A DNA stretch of 64,000 bases from contig NZ_JAZARE010000003.1 of NCBI RefSeq assembly GCF_036231905.1, positions 558,001-622,000 on the forward strand. The letters run 5' to 3'. This stretch comes from CAMLIZ01 sp036231905. Lineage in GTDB: Bacteria; Pseudomonadota; Gammaproteobacteria; Burkholderiales; Burkholderiaceae_C. Each line of letters begins with the position of its first letter. Position 1 is the stretch's first letter. The notes below the pieces were generated by a model. It was not told the DNA's origin. It worked only from the letters and a program-made list of their open reading frames with translations, and ran no database searches. The translations under genes were made by a program, and so were the position numbers. Positions 16,371 through 24,795 of this stretch are shown here, one piece after another.

Positions 16371-17612
16371 ATGAGCACCCTGAGATCCTGGAGCCTGGCC
16401 CTGTTGTCCGGTTGCACGCTGGCCGCTGCGCTGCTGCCCGCCGCTCACGCCCAGCCGCCTCACCGCCGCGCCGAGAACGCGCCCCTGGTGATCGGCCATC
16501 GCGGCGGCGCGCCGGGTTACCTGCCCGACCACACGCTGGAGAACTACGCGCTCGGCATCGCGCTGGGCGCCGACTATGTGGAGCCCGACCTGGTGGCCAC
16601 CAAGGACGGCGTGCTGATCGCGCGCCATGAGCCGAACCTGATCGCCACCACCAACGTGAAGGACCTGCCCCAGTTCGCCAACCGGCGCCGCACCGTGGTG
16701 ATCGACGGTGCGCCGACCGACGGCTTCTTCGCCAGCGACTTCACGCTGGCGGAGATCAAGCAGCTGCGGGCGGTGCAGCCGCTGGCCGACCGCGACCAGA
16801 GCTTCAACGGCAAGTTCGAGATTCCCACCTTCGAGGAGGTGATCGACTTCGTCAAGCGCAAGTCGCGCGAGGAAGGCCGCCGCATCGGCATCTACCCCGA
16901 GACCAAACATCCCACCTACCACCAGCAGATCGGCCTGCCGCTGGAAGACCGGCTGCTGGCGGCGCTGAGCAAGGCCGGGCTCAACCACCGCAACGCACCG
17001 GTGTTCATCCAGTCCTTCGAGACCGCGAACCTGAAATACCTGCGCACCAAGACCAGCGTGCGCCTGGTGCAGCTGGTGGACGCGGACGACGTGGCGCCGG
17101 ACGGCACGCTGGTGTTCAACCCGCCCTATGACAAGCCCTACGACTGGGTGGTGTCCGGCCGGCCCGGCCAGTTCAAGGACCTGGTCACGCCGCAGGGCCT
17201 GGCGGAGGTGCGCACCTATGCCGACGGCATCGGGCCGTGGAAGCCCTACCTGATGAGCAGCGCCTGCAAGGTGGTGACCAACGGCGCCTGCGCCGACGCC
17301 ACCGGCGATGGCCTGGTCGATGAACGCGACCGCGCCCTGCTGCCGCCCACCGACGTGGTGGCCAATGCCCACAAGCTGGGCCTGCTGGTGCACCCCTACA
17401 CCTTCCGCAACGAGCAGAAGCGCCTGGCCAGCAACTACGCCGGCAACCCGGTGAACGAGTACCTGGCCTTCTACGAGCTGGGCGTGGACGGTGTGTTCAG
17501 CGACTTTGCGGACACGGCATTCGCGGCGCGCGCGATGTACCTGCTCAAGCACGACCCCGGCTATGCAGCCTGCCTGGTGAACCGGCGCGACTGCGTGAAG
17601 GCCGCCGACTGA
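16371..17612 (+). CDS. glpQ: Glycerophosphodiester phosphodiesterase, exported
   Basis: A 413-residue protein. The signal peptide spans about residues 1-27 (cleavage near AHA-Q) and GAGGAGAC precedes the ATG. The GDPD TIM-barrel starts with the catalytic IGHRGGAPGYLPDHTLENY at about 40-58, followed by YVEPDLVATKDGVLIARHE at about 66-84 with metal-binding Glu/Asp. An insertion with TGDGLVDERDR near residue 310 looks like a calcium-binding loop. It splits glycerophosphodiesters such as glycerophosphocholine in the periplasm into glycerol-3-phosphate and an alcohol. It is monocistronic as far as visible; the next gene is convergent seven bases away. Confidence 0.95.
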   Translation: MSTLRSWSLALLSGCTLAAALLPAAHAQPPHRRAENAPLVIGHRGGAPGYLPDHTLENYALGIALGADYVEPDLVATKDGVLIARHEPNLIATTNVKDLPQFANRRRTVVIDGAPTDGFFASDFTLAEIKQLRAVQPLADRDQSFNGKFEIPTFEEVIDFVKRKSREEGRRIGIYPETKHPTYHQQIGLPLEDRLLAALSKAGLNHRNAPVFIQSFETANLKYLRTKTSVRLVQLVDADDVAPDGTLVFNPPYDKPYDWVVSGRPGQFKDLVTPQGLAEVRTYADGIGPWKPYLMSSACKVVTNGACADATGDGLVDERDRALLPPTDVVANAHKLGLLVHPYTFRNEQKRLASNYAGNPVNEYLAFYELGVDGVFSDFADTAFAARAMYLLKHDPGYAACLVNRRDCVKAAD

Positions 17613-17619
17613 CAGCCGT

Positions 17620-18351
17620 TCAGCGTGCGAGGGCGGCGAGCATCAGCAGCCCGATCAGCACGGGCTGGTGCAGCATGTAGAAGCTGAGCGACCACCGCCC
17701 CAGCACCGCCAGCGGGTGCAGCGGGCCCGCCAGGGGCCCGGTCACCCACAGCGGCCGCCGGTGCAGCACCCACTGCCCGGCGGCCAGGCCCCAGGCCATC
17801 ACGCCGATCCAGGGCAGCACCGGCGCATAGTCTTCGGTGATCGGCTTGTGGGTGACCAGCCCCACCCAGTTGGTCCAGCGGCTGTCGAACACCGGGTGCT
17901 GCACCAGGTGCGGCAACGCGATGGCCAGTGCGCCCAGCGGCCACAACCAGCCCCGCAGGGGCGCCGCAAGGCGCAGCAGCACCAGCATCACCGCCATGCC
18001 GTGCAGCACGCCGAAGCTGATGAAGCTGCGCGGGAACATCCACCAGGAACCCGCAGTCACCAGCAGTGCGCAGCCGGCCACCTGCAGCCAGCGGCGCCAG
18101 AAGCGGGGCCAGCCCTGGCCCTGGTGCAGCGCCACTGCCTGGCCCATGCCGGCGCAGAACATGAACAGCGACACGATGCAGCTGCGCTGCACGGTCCAGA
18201 ACGGGTCGGCATAGAAGTTCTGCCGCACCCAGCCAAAGTGGTTGAGGTCGAAGCAGAAATGAAAGACGGCCATCCACACGATGGCCGTGCCGCGCAGCGC
18301 GTCCAGCCGGTCGAAACGGGCTGGCGAGTCAGAATGTGTGCGGGTTTTCAC
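17620..18351 (-). CDS. DUF1624 / heparan-alpha-glucosaminide N-acetyltransferase-like membrane protein
   Basis: A 243-residue polytopic membrane protein with about seven hydrophobic segments. The N-terminus RFDRLDALRGTAIVWMAVFHFCFDLNHFG is the family signature (shown here over residues 12-40): an Arg/Asp motif at the membrane edge and a His in the first helix. The C-terminal SLSFYMLHQPVLIG block is typical of acyltransferase-3-like proteins. Members are thought to move acetyl or acyl groups across the membrane onto sugars; the bacterial role is undefined. It is divergent from the ethylene-receptor-like kinase, with about 140 bases between starts and no obvious site in them. Confidence 0.85.
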   Translation of the reverse strand: MKTRTHSDSPARFDRLDALRGTAIVWMAVFHFCFDLNHFGWVRQNFYADPFWTVQRSCIVSLFMFCAGMGQAVALHQGQGWPRFWRRWLQVAGCALLVTAGSWWMFPRSFISFGVLHGMAVMLVLLRLAAPLRGWLWPLGALAIALPHLVQHPVFDSRWTNWVGLVTHKPITEDYAPVLPWIGVMAWGLAAGQWVLHRRPLWVTGPLAGPLHPLAVLGRWSLSFYMLHQPVLIGLLMLAALAR

Positions 18352-18490
18352 GAATTAGGCGTCAATCGCGGCATTTTGGGCTCACAGGCACCTGGATTGC
18401 TGCGCGCTGGTCACGGCAAGCCGCCATTCATATGCGCGCACCGTGATCGGGCTTCAGCCGCCCGACGCCGCGCCACCCGGGAGACTCTAC

Positions 18491-19837
18491 GTGTTCGATG
18501 CCTTTGCCCGCCTGCTCGGCTCGTCGTCGTCGTTCCTGCCCCACGGATATTGTTTTACCTGGAGCCCGGCGGTGCTGTGGTCCATGGTGGCCGGAGACAC
18601 CCTGATCGCGGCGGCGTATTTTTCCATCCCGATCGCCCTGATGGCCTTTGTGCGCAAGCGCAAGGACATGCATTTCAACTGGATGATGAAGCTGTTCTCC
18701 ACCTTCATCTTCCTGTGCGGCACCACGCACCTGCTGTCGATCTGGACCATCTGGCAGCCGGCCTACTGGCTGGAGGCCGGCGTGAAGCTGGCCACCGGCG
18801 CCGTGTCCATCGTCACCGCGGCGCTGCTGTGGCCGCTGATCCCCAAGGCGCTGCGCATCCCGTCGATCAACCAGCTGCAGGCCGCCATCGCCCGGCTGGA
18901 GACCGAAGCGGTGGAGCGCCGCCGGGCCGAGGCGCGGCTGGCGCAGATGAACGCCGAGCTGGAGCGCCGCATCCAGGAGCGCACCCAGGAGCTGGAGCGC
19001 GAAGTGGCGGAGCGCCAGCGCCTGCAGGACGCCGACCGGGCACGCCAGGCGGCCGAACTGGCCAGCAGCGCCAAGAGCGAGTTCCTCTCGCGCATGAGCC
19101 ATGAACTGCGCACACCGCTGAATGCGGTGCTCGGTTTTGCGCAGCTCTCCGCCCGTTCGCTGAGCGACGGGGACACCGCCCGCACCCGCAGCTACCTGCA
19201 GCACATCGAGGATGGCGGCTGGCACCTGGTGCGCATGATCGACGACATCCTGGACATCTCGCGCATCGAACAGGGCCGCCAGACCTTCACCATCGGCGCG
19301 GTGGACCTGGGGCCGGTGGTCGCCGAAGCCGGCGCGATGGTGCAGCCGCTGGCCACCACGCAGCAGGTGGTGCTCACACTGGACCTGCCCGGCTTCACGC
19401 CGCCGGTGCGCGCGGACCGCACCCGGCTGATCCAGGTGATGACCAACCTGCTGAGCAACGCCACCAAGTTCAACCGCCCCGGCGGCGAGGTGCACGTGAG
19501 CCTGGCCCCGGCCGACGAGGAGCATGTGCGCATCGAGGTGCGCGACACCGGGCTGGGCATGTCGGCGCTGCAGCTGTCGCAGCTGTTCCAGCCCTTCAAC
19601 CGCCTGGGCCGGGAACGCCTGGGCATCCCGGGCACCGGCATCGGGCTGGTGCTGGTACGCCACCTGGTGGAGCAGATGGGCGGCAGCATCGAGGTGAACA
19701 GCACCGAGGGCGTGGGCACCACCTTCGCCATCACCCTGGTGCGCGACGGCCAGGTACCGGTGGCAGCCCTGCCGCCCTTGTCGGGCACCTTGCCGGTGAG
19801 TCACGGCACCGCAGCGGCGCTGCGCTTCGCGCGCTGA
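18491..19837 (+). CDS. Histidine kinase with ethylene-receptor-like sensor domain
   Basis: A 448-residue membrane kinase. I chose the GTG at 18491 because GGGAG lies seven bases upstream; an alternative GTG is at 18443. Three hydrophobic segments (about 27-50, 65-88 and 93-115) carry the copper/ethylene-binding pattern of plant ETR1: Asp36, Tyr43, Pro47 in AYFSIP, and Cys76-x3-His80 in FLCGTTHLL. The spacings Asp-to-Tyr (7), Asp-to-Pro (11) and Asp-to-Cys (40) equal those of ETR1. A coiled coil (about 120-195) leads to HisKA (SRMSHELRTPLNA) and HATPase_c (NLLSNATKFN, DTGLGM, GTGIGLVLV). No GAF or receiver domain and no adjacent response regulator. Confidence 0.93.
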   Translation: MFDAFARLLGSSSSFLPHGYCFTWSPAVLWSMVAGDTLIAAAYFSIPIALMAFVRKRKDMHFNWMMKLFSTFIFLCGTTHLLSIWTIWQPAYWLEAGVKLATGAVSIVTAALLWPLIPKALRIPSINQLQAAIARLETEAVERRRAEARLAQMNAELERRIQERTQELEREVAERQRLQDADRARQAAELASSAKSEFLSRMSHELRTPLNAVLGFAQLSARSLSDGDTARTRSYLQHIEDGGWHLVRMIDDILDISRIEQGRQTFTIGAVDLGPVVAEAGAMVQPLATTQQVVLTLDLPGFTPPVRADRTRLIQVMTNLLSNATKFNRPGGEVHVSLAPADEEHVRIEVRDTGLGMSALQLSQLFQPFNRLGRERLGIPGTGIGLVLVRHLVEQMGGSIEVNSTEGVGTTFAITLVRDGQVPVAALPPLSGTLPVSHGTAAALRFAR

Positions 19838-19850
19838 GCGTGGAGCCCGG

Positions 19851-20678
19851 TCACACCGTCGCCTGGCCCACCACGGTGTACTGGCCGGCGTGCTCGCGCA
19901 GCCATTGTTGCGAGCGGCCGCTTTCCTGTTGCGACGGATGGAAGTCGCGCCGGAAGTAGCCGCGCCAGGGCTTGAAGCATTCGCGCACCAGGCCGCCGCG
20001 GCCGAAGAAGAACGAGAAGCCGCTGCGCCAGGTGCTCCACTTGAACAACAGGCCGTCGTGGCGCAGATTGGTCGCCGTCTGGCGCAGCGAGTCGATGACG
20101 AAGTAGGTGGTGGCAATGCGGAACCAGCGCATGCGCCACAGGTAGTTGCCACCCAGCGCCTGGTACAGGTCGAAGGCGGTGCTCTTGTGTTCGGACTCCT
20201 CCGCCGCATGCCACTGCCACATCGTCTGCAGGCGAGGTTCGGCCCCGGCCATCTGCTCCGGCCGGGCCAGCATGTGCTCGGCCAGGATGGCGGTGAAGTG
20301 CTCGTAGGCGGCAGTCACCGCGAGGTGATGGCGCACGTCGAACTCGCGGATGCGGGCGATGCGGGCGGCCGCACGCACGGCCCAGCGGTTCTCGTAACCC
20401 AGCCGCTCCAGGTGGCCGTTGAACAGGCCGTGAATGCGCCGGTGCGTGGCCTCCTGGCCGACGAAGCCCTGCACCTCCGCCTGGAACCGGGCCTGCTGAC
20501 CCGGGGGCAGCGCCTTGAAGCCAAGGCGCACCGCATCGATGAAGAACTGCTCGCCCACCGGGAAGCTCATCGACAGCGCATTGAGGTAGGCGCTGCGGAA
20601 CGCGTCGCCGCCGGCCCAGTGCCGGGCGATCGGTGTTTCCAGGTCGATGAGCAGGCGGCGCACCACGAGGTCGGTCAT
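19851..20678 (-). CDS. Predicted metal-dependent hydrolase (PF10118 family)
   Basis: A 275-residue protein of the COG3687/PF10118 'predicted metal-dependent hydrolase' group. Conserved blocks are SFPVGEQFFIDAVR at about 38-51, QEATHRRIH at about 73-81, AAYEHFTAILAEH near 122-134 and WHAAEESEHKSTAFDLY at about 156-172. The Glu/His pattern looks like a di-iron ferritin-like site, but the activity of the family is not established. It starts at the ATG at 20678. It diverges from a TetR regulator across two matched palindromes, so the regulator very likely controls it. It is convergent with the ethylene-receptor-like kinase. Confidence 0.88.
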   Translation of the reverse strand: MTDLVVRRLLIDLETPIARHWAGGDAFRSAYLNALSMSFPVGEQFFIDAVRLGFKALPPGQQARFQAEVQGFVGQEATHRRIHGLFNGHLERLGYENRWAVRAAARIARIREFDVRHHLAVTAAYEHFTAILAEHMLARPEQMAGAEPRLQTMWQWHAAEESEHKSTAFDLYQALGGNYLWRMRWFRIATTYFVIDSLRQTATNLRHDGLLFKWSTWRSGFSFFFGRGGLVRECFKPWRGYFRRDFHPSQQESGRSQQWLREHAGQYTVVGQATV

Positions 20679-20704
20679 CGTTGTTCTCCCGAATCTGACA
20701 ATTC

Positions 20705-20720
20705 GGTACCGTCCGGTACC
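20705..20720. promoter_or_regulatory. TetR operator-like palindrome, copy 1
   Basis: GGTACC-GTCC-GGTACC: two 6-base arms around a 4-base spacer, 27 bases upstream of the PF10118 hydrolase start. It matches a second palindrome 45 bases away (GGTACY-GTCM-RGTACC shared consensus, with CCA following). Its position in the divergent promoter region of a TetR gene supports an operator role. Confidence 0.65.
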
Positions 20721-20749
20721 AATGGCTTTGCAATCTGCCAGCGGGCATT

Positions 20750-20765
20750 GGTACTGTCAAGTACC
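20750..20765. promoter_or_regulatory. TetR operator-like palindrome, copy 2
   Basis: GGTACT-GTCA-AGTACC: a perfect inverted repeat with the same 16-base architecture as the copy at 20705. It ends 26 bases before the TetR start codon. The centre-to-centre distance between copies is 45 bases. One copy lies close to each divergent start, as expected for joint auto- and target repression. Confidence 0.65.
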
Positions 20766-20791
20766 ACTTTATTCTGAGGGACACTTGGCGC

Positions 20792-21424
20792 ATGCCTGCC
20801 GCCATGGACCTGCCTGAGCACAAGCGCCGCTTGCTGGATGCGATGTCGCAGGTGGTGGCGCGCAAGGGTTATGCCGACACCACCATCGCCGACATCGCGG
20901 CCGAGGCGCGTGTGTCCAAGCGCACCTTCTACGAACACTTCGCCGGCAAGGCCGAATGCCTGTTCGCGCTGTATGCCGCCGCCAGCGAGCAGGCGCTGCA
21001 GGTGCTGCAGCAGGCGCTGGACCCCGGCCGCGACTGGCATGAGCAGGTGGAACGCGCGGTGCATGCCTACCTGTCCACCCTGGCGCGCAACGCGCCGCTG
21101 CTGCGCACCCTGTTCATCGAGATCCTGCACCTGGGCCCTGAAGGCCTGCGGGTGCGCCGCCGCGTCACGCAGGACATCGCCGACTTCATCGCCAGCGTGG
21201 CCACCAGCCGCCAGAACGCGGACGCACCGCTGCTGAACACGATGGCCGTGGCCATCGTGGGCGGCATCAACGAGCTGGTGCTGCAGGCCATCGAGGACGA
21301 CCGGGTGGACCAGCTTGGCGAGCTGAGCCGGCCCGCGGCCCATCTTGTGCGGGCGGTGATCGACGCCACGCTGTGCCGGAGCTGCCCGGCGCCTGCCGCC
21401 GCGCGGGGCGCCAAGGCCGCCTGA
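20792..21424 (+). CDS. TetR/AcrR-family transcriptional regulator
   Basis: A 210-residue regulator. The N-terminal helix-turn-helix is typical (VVARKGYADTTIADIAAEARVSK followed by RTFYEHFAGKAE, together spanning about residues 21-56). The C-terminal ligand/dimer domain (about 70-200) is helical and of unassigned class. The ATG at 20792 was taken; MDLPEHK at 20804 is an alternative. It is divergent from the PF10118 hydrolase, and two GGTAC-type palindromes in the 113-base gap are likely its operators, suggesting repression of itself and the hydrolase. DUF1304 follows convergently after five bases. Confidence 0.92.
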   Translation: MPAAMDLPEHKRRLLDAMSQVVARKGYADTTIADIAAEARVSKRTFYEHFAGKAECLFALYAAASEQALQVLQQALDPGRDWHEQVERAVHAYLSTLARNAPLLRTLFIEILHLGPEGLRVRRRVTQDIADFIASVATSRQNADAPLLNTMAVAIVGGINELVLQAIEDDRVDQLGELSRPAAHLVRAVIDATLCRSCPAPAAARGAKAA

Positions 21425-21429
21425 GCGGC

Positions 21430-21780
21430 TCAGCCGATCAGCACTGCCGCCAGTGCGATCGCCGCAGGCAGCGCCTGCACCCAGAGGATCTTGCGCGAGA
21501 CGGTGGCCGCGCCGAACACACCCGCCACGATCACGCAGCCCAGGAAGAACAGCTGCACCGGCCGGCCCGCGCTGCCCAGCATCAGGCCCCACACCAGCCC
21601 GGCCGACAGGAAGCCGTTGTACAGCCCCTGGTTGGCCGCCAGCACCTTGGACGCGGAGGCGAACTCCGCGGTGGTGCCGAACACCCGGCGGCCGAAGGGC
21701 TTGTCCCAGAGGAACATCTCCAGGATGAGGAAGTACAGGTGAATCAGGGCCACCAGCGCCACGAGCACGTTTGCGAGCAT
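21430..21780 (-). CDS. DUF1304 family membrane protein
   Basis: A 116-residue protein with four hydrophobic segments, matching DUF1304: it starts VLVALVALIHLYFLILEMFLW and contains ANQGLYNGFLSAGL, both conserved in the family. Function unknown. AGGAGCGG precedes the ATG at 21780. It is on the same strand as, and 58 bases downstream of no gene other than, the two-component operon's opposite end, so it is probably transcribed alone. No regulatory site was seen. Confidence 0.87.
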   Translation of the reverse strand: MLANVLVALVALIHLYFLILEMFLWDKPFGRRVFGTTAEFASASKVLAANQGLYNGFLSAGLVWGLMLGSAGRPVQLFFLGCVIVAGVFGAATVSRKILWVQALPAAIALAAVLIG

Positions 21781-21838
21781 CCGCTCCTCCTTGTTGGACC
21801 CGCGCAGTGTGCCTGCGTCGGCCGCCTGTGTGTGGCGC

Positions 21839-23902
21839 TCAGGCGCGCTGCAGCGTCAGCACGAAGCTCACGCCATCGGCCTCGTTGCGGGCCGTGATGG
21901 TGCCGCCCATCTTCGCCAGGTAGGTCTTGGCCACGAACAGCCCCTGCCCACGCTGCCCGCCGCCTTCCCCGCCACTCTCCGGATCCGACACCCCGTATTC
22001 GAAGATGCGCGCCATGAGGGCCTCCGGGATCGGCGGCCCCTGGTTGTGCACTTCGAGCACCGCCACGTCGGCGTCTGCGCTGAGGATCAGGCGGATCGGC
22101 GTGCCGGGCGGGCGGTAACGCGCGGCATTGCGCAGCACGTGGGTGGCCACATCCTCGAGCGGATATTCATCGGCCCGCACCATCACCGGCCCCAGCCCCG
22201 CGGCGGCGTGCAGCTCCACCTGGGCGATGCCTTCGGCCGGCGCATTGCTGGCCACATGGCGCAGGAACTGGTGCAGGTCCAGCGGCTGCACCCGCAAGGT
22301 GGTGGTCTCGAAGGCCTCGCTGGGCGAAGCGCTGCCGTACAGCACCCGCACCGCCTGCTGCATGCGGTGGATGTAGCGGGCACTGGGGTCGTCGGGCGCA
22401 CCATGCAGCGCCAACAGGGACTGCAGCGGCGACATGATCTCGTGGCCCACCGCATGCCACTGGTCCTTCTCGCGTTCGGCGCGCAGGCGCTCACGCTGCA
22501 GGTCCTCCTTCACGCGCTGCAGCAGGTCGGCCAGCGCACCGGCCAGGATGCCCAGCTCGTCGTGGCCGCGCAGGTCGGCCACGTCGAGCTCGCCCAGGCG
22601 CTGGCCGTCCTGCACGTCGCGCGACACCTTGCGGGCGCGCCGGGTGAGCACCGCCACCCGGCGGATCAGGCCGATCTCGATCAGCAGCCAGGCCAGCACG
22701 ATGGCCAGCAGCATCGTGCCCACGAAGCCGCTCAGGCGCGTGGCCACGGCCGCCAGCGTGGCGTCCACGCTGCGCACGTCGCCGGTGAGCACCACCTCGT
22801 AGGGGCCGAGCGCGGTGTCCACCCGGTCGCGCAGCTCGATCGGCGCGTCGTAGCCTTCCACCGGCAGCCTGTGCACCAGGCGCACCAGCCAGGGCGCGGT
22901 GCGCAGCGGGCTGTCCGCGCCGTGGAGGTTGAACACCGCGGCCGAGCCCGCACGGGCCGGCGGCATCACCTTCAGCGTTTCACCGGGCAGCAGCAGTGGC
23001 TTCAACTCGGCGATGGAAAACGGCGGCACGGCCGACGCATCGTTGCTGTCCAGCAGCGCGGCGCCCTCGCCCGGCGCCAGCACCTCCACCCGCACCCTCG
23101 CCTGCCCCAGGTCCGCCGGCGGCCACACCAGCGGCTGGCTGCGGTCGAACAGCGCCGCCTGGTAGGCCGGCACGGGCAGCCGGATGGAAAAGAAGGCGCG
23201 CCGTTCGCAGCCGGGCAATGTGGCGGCGGGTTGCGCACACGCACCGTCCTGCCACAACCAGCCGCGGAAGTCCCGCTGCGGCCGGGTGGCGGCCAGCCAG
23301 CGGCCTTCGTCGTCGAAGCCGGTGAGGCGGCCGCGCCGCGCGGCGGACGCCCGGCCATCGGCCGCTTCGAAGGGCGCGATCCAGCGCTGCTCGCTGCCGC
23401 GCAGGTTGAGCGTGACACGCACCCGGTGCGCCAGCGTCACGTCGCGTTCGCCGCGCGCGCGGGCGGCCAGGTCGCCGCTGGCAAAGCTGCCGGCCAGGTA
23501 GATGAAACCGCCCGCCCAGGCGTTGTTGGCCACCGCCACGCAGACCGAGCCCTTGCCGGGGTATTGCACCAGGCAGCCGGCCAGCTCCACCGCCTGCTGC
23601 ACCTTGGCCGGGTCGTCAAAATCCAACGCCGAAAAGGGCAGCACCACCGGAGCCAGCGGCACCGTGCCGGTGGCCGCCTGCGGGTTCATCAAGGCCAGTT
23701 GCCCCGACGGATGGTGCAGCCGCGCCAGCACCTGCGCCTGCGTGCGGCCCACGCCCACACGGTAGTTGGCATAACTGAGCTGCTTCTCCTGCTGAAGCAC
23801 CGCCACGGCAAGCGCCAGCGTGGCCAGCGCAAGCAGCAGGAACACCGTGCGAAAGAGGATGCGGCGCCGGAAGGAGGCCAGCCAGCGCCACACCAGCCTC
23901 AT
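21839..23902 (-). CDS. Sensor histidine kinase of a two-component pair
   Basis: A 687-residue kinase coupled to the response regulator upstream (ATGA overlap at 23899-23902). One hydrophobic segment lies near 18-37 and a second near 390-415. They bound a large periplasmic sensor domain of about 350 residues, unlike any I can name. A HAMP-like linker follows, then the phospho-acceptor region GHEIMSPLQSLL, a divergent H-box. The HATPase_c has THVLRNAARY (N-box), EVHNQGPPIP (G1) and GGQRGQGLFVAK (G2). The substitutions are of a kind found in active kinases. The stimulus is unknown. DUF1304 lies 58 bases beyond its 3' end. Confidence 0.9.
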   Translation of the reverse strand: MRLVWRWLASFRRRILFRTVFLLLALATLALAVAVLQQEKQLSYANYRVGVGRTQAQVLARLHHPSGQLALMNPQAATGTVPLAPVVLPFSALDFDDPAKVQQAVELAGCLVQYPGKGSVCVAVANNAWAGGFIYLAGSFASGDLAARARGERDVTLAHRVRVTLNLRGSEQRWIAPFEAADGRASAARRGRLTGFDDEGRWLAATRPQRDFRGWLWQDGACAQPAATLPGCERRAFFSIRLPVPAYQAALFDRSQPLVWPPADLGQARVRVEVLAPGEGAALLDSNDASAVPPFSIAELKPLLLPGETLKVMPPARAGSAAVFNLHGADSPLRTAPWLVRLVHRLPVEGYDAPIELRDRVDTALGPYEVVLTGDVRSVDATLAAVATRLSGFVGTMLLAIVLAWLLIEIGLIRRVAVLTRRARKVSRDVQDGQRLGELDVADLRGHDELGILAGALADLLQRVKEDLQRERLRAEREKDQWHAVGHEIMSPLQSLLALHGAPDDPSARYIHRMQQAVRVLYGSASPSEAFETTTLRVQPLDLHQFLRHVASNAPAEGIAQVELHAAAGLGPVMVRADEYPLEDVATHVLRNAARYRPPGTPIRLILSADADVAVLEVHNQGPPIPEALMARIFEYGVSDPESGGEGGGQRGQGLFVAKTYLAKMGGTITARNEADGVSFVLTLQRA

Positions 23903-24618
23903 CGGCGGCCTTTCGCAGCCGGCGCCTGGCCCACCCAGCGGAAACCGCGCATGGGCACGTTCTCGATGCCGTCGAAGCCCGGGTCGATCTCGCGGAAGGC
24001 GTCGCGGATGGTGCTCACGTGCTTGCGCACGTTGTCGCGGTTGCGCCCGCTCTTGACCACCTGGTAGAGCTCGTCATAGGACACCACCTCGCCGCGGCGC
24101 TGGTACAGCGTGGCGAGGATGCGCTGGGCGGTGAGCGGAAGGTTCAGGCGCTGCGCGCGCCAGGTGGGCGAGCTCTGCCACAGCGGATCCAGTGAGAGTT
24201 CGTCCGCCGCAGGTTGCGCCGGGACTTGCGCAGAGCGGCTCTCCTTCGCGGCCCGCAGGATCTCGAGGAAGGTGTCGATGAAGTCGGCTTCCTCGAACGC
24301 TGTTTTCTGCAGGTAGTCCCAGGCGTCCAGCGCCTTCATGATGCTGCGGTAGATGGTGGCCGGCATGGCCGACACCACCAGCACCGGCGTGCCACGCTGC
24401 TTGTTGATCGCGTTGATGATGGCCACGCCGGCATGGCGCTCGCGGCCGAGCTCGATGTCCAGCACCACCAGGTCGTAGTGCTCGCGCGCGATGGCGGCTT
24501 CGGCGTCGTCGCGGTTGAACCACTGGTCCACCACGATGCCGGGTTTGGCCGCCTCGATCCAGCCCTTGAGCTGGTTGCTGGTCGGCACGTCGTCCTCGAT
24601 CACCGCCACCTTGGCCAT
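23899..24618 (-). CDS. Response regulator with winged-helix output domain
   Basis: A 239-residue DNA-binding regulator. Receiver domain at about 1-125, with acidic pocket EDD (8-10), phospho-acceptor Asp54 in VVLDIELG, and the conserved Lys in YLQKTAF. A Trans_reg_C winged helix occupies about 150-232, ending DNVRKHVSTIRDAF and VPMRGFRWV. I chose the ATG at 24618, with AGGAGC upstream; a GTG directly before it (24621) is also possible. Its stop overlaps the start of the histidine kinase, so the order is regulator then sensor. No target is evident; the divergent prohibitin-like operon starts 178 bases away and is a candidate. Confidence 0.92.
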   Translation of the reverse strand: MAKVAVIEDDVPTSNQLKGWIEAAKPGIVVDQWFNRDDAEAAIAREHYDLVVLDIELGRERHAGVAIINAINKQRGTPVLVVSAMPATIYRSIMKALDAWDYLQKTAFEEADFIDTFLEILRAAKESRSAQVPAQPAADELSLDPLWQSSPTWRAQRLNLPLTAQRILATLYQRRGEVVSYDELYQVVKSGRNRDNVRKHVSTIRDAFREIDPGFDGIENVPMRGFRWVGQAPAAKGRR

Positions 24619-24795
24619 CACGCTCCTCCTGGGGCGGGATTATCCGGGCGCCCCTGCGCGGCGGCTGTGAAGGTTTCTTCCGTTGGCGCGCCTTGGCCTT
24701 CACGCCGCACGCCCAATGACGCCCGGCGCGCCCATTGAGCCTTCCACCCCCGTGTTTCCAGAATCCATTCGCTTCTTGACGAACTGGAGGGTGAC

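Noticed and set aside
17612..17620. Rho-independent terminators at convergent gene ends (also 9289-9295, 21424-21430, 28773-28783, 45241-45261)
   Set aside because: The gaps are only a few bases or overlapping, and no stem followed by a T-run was visible.
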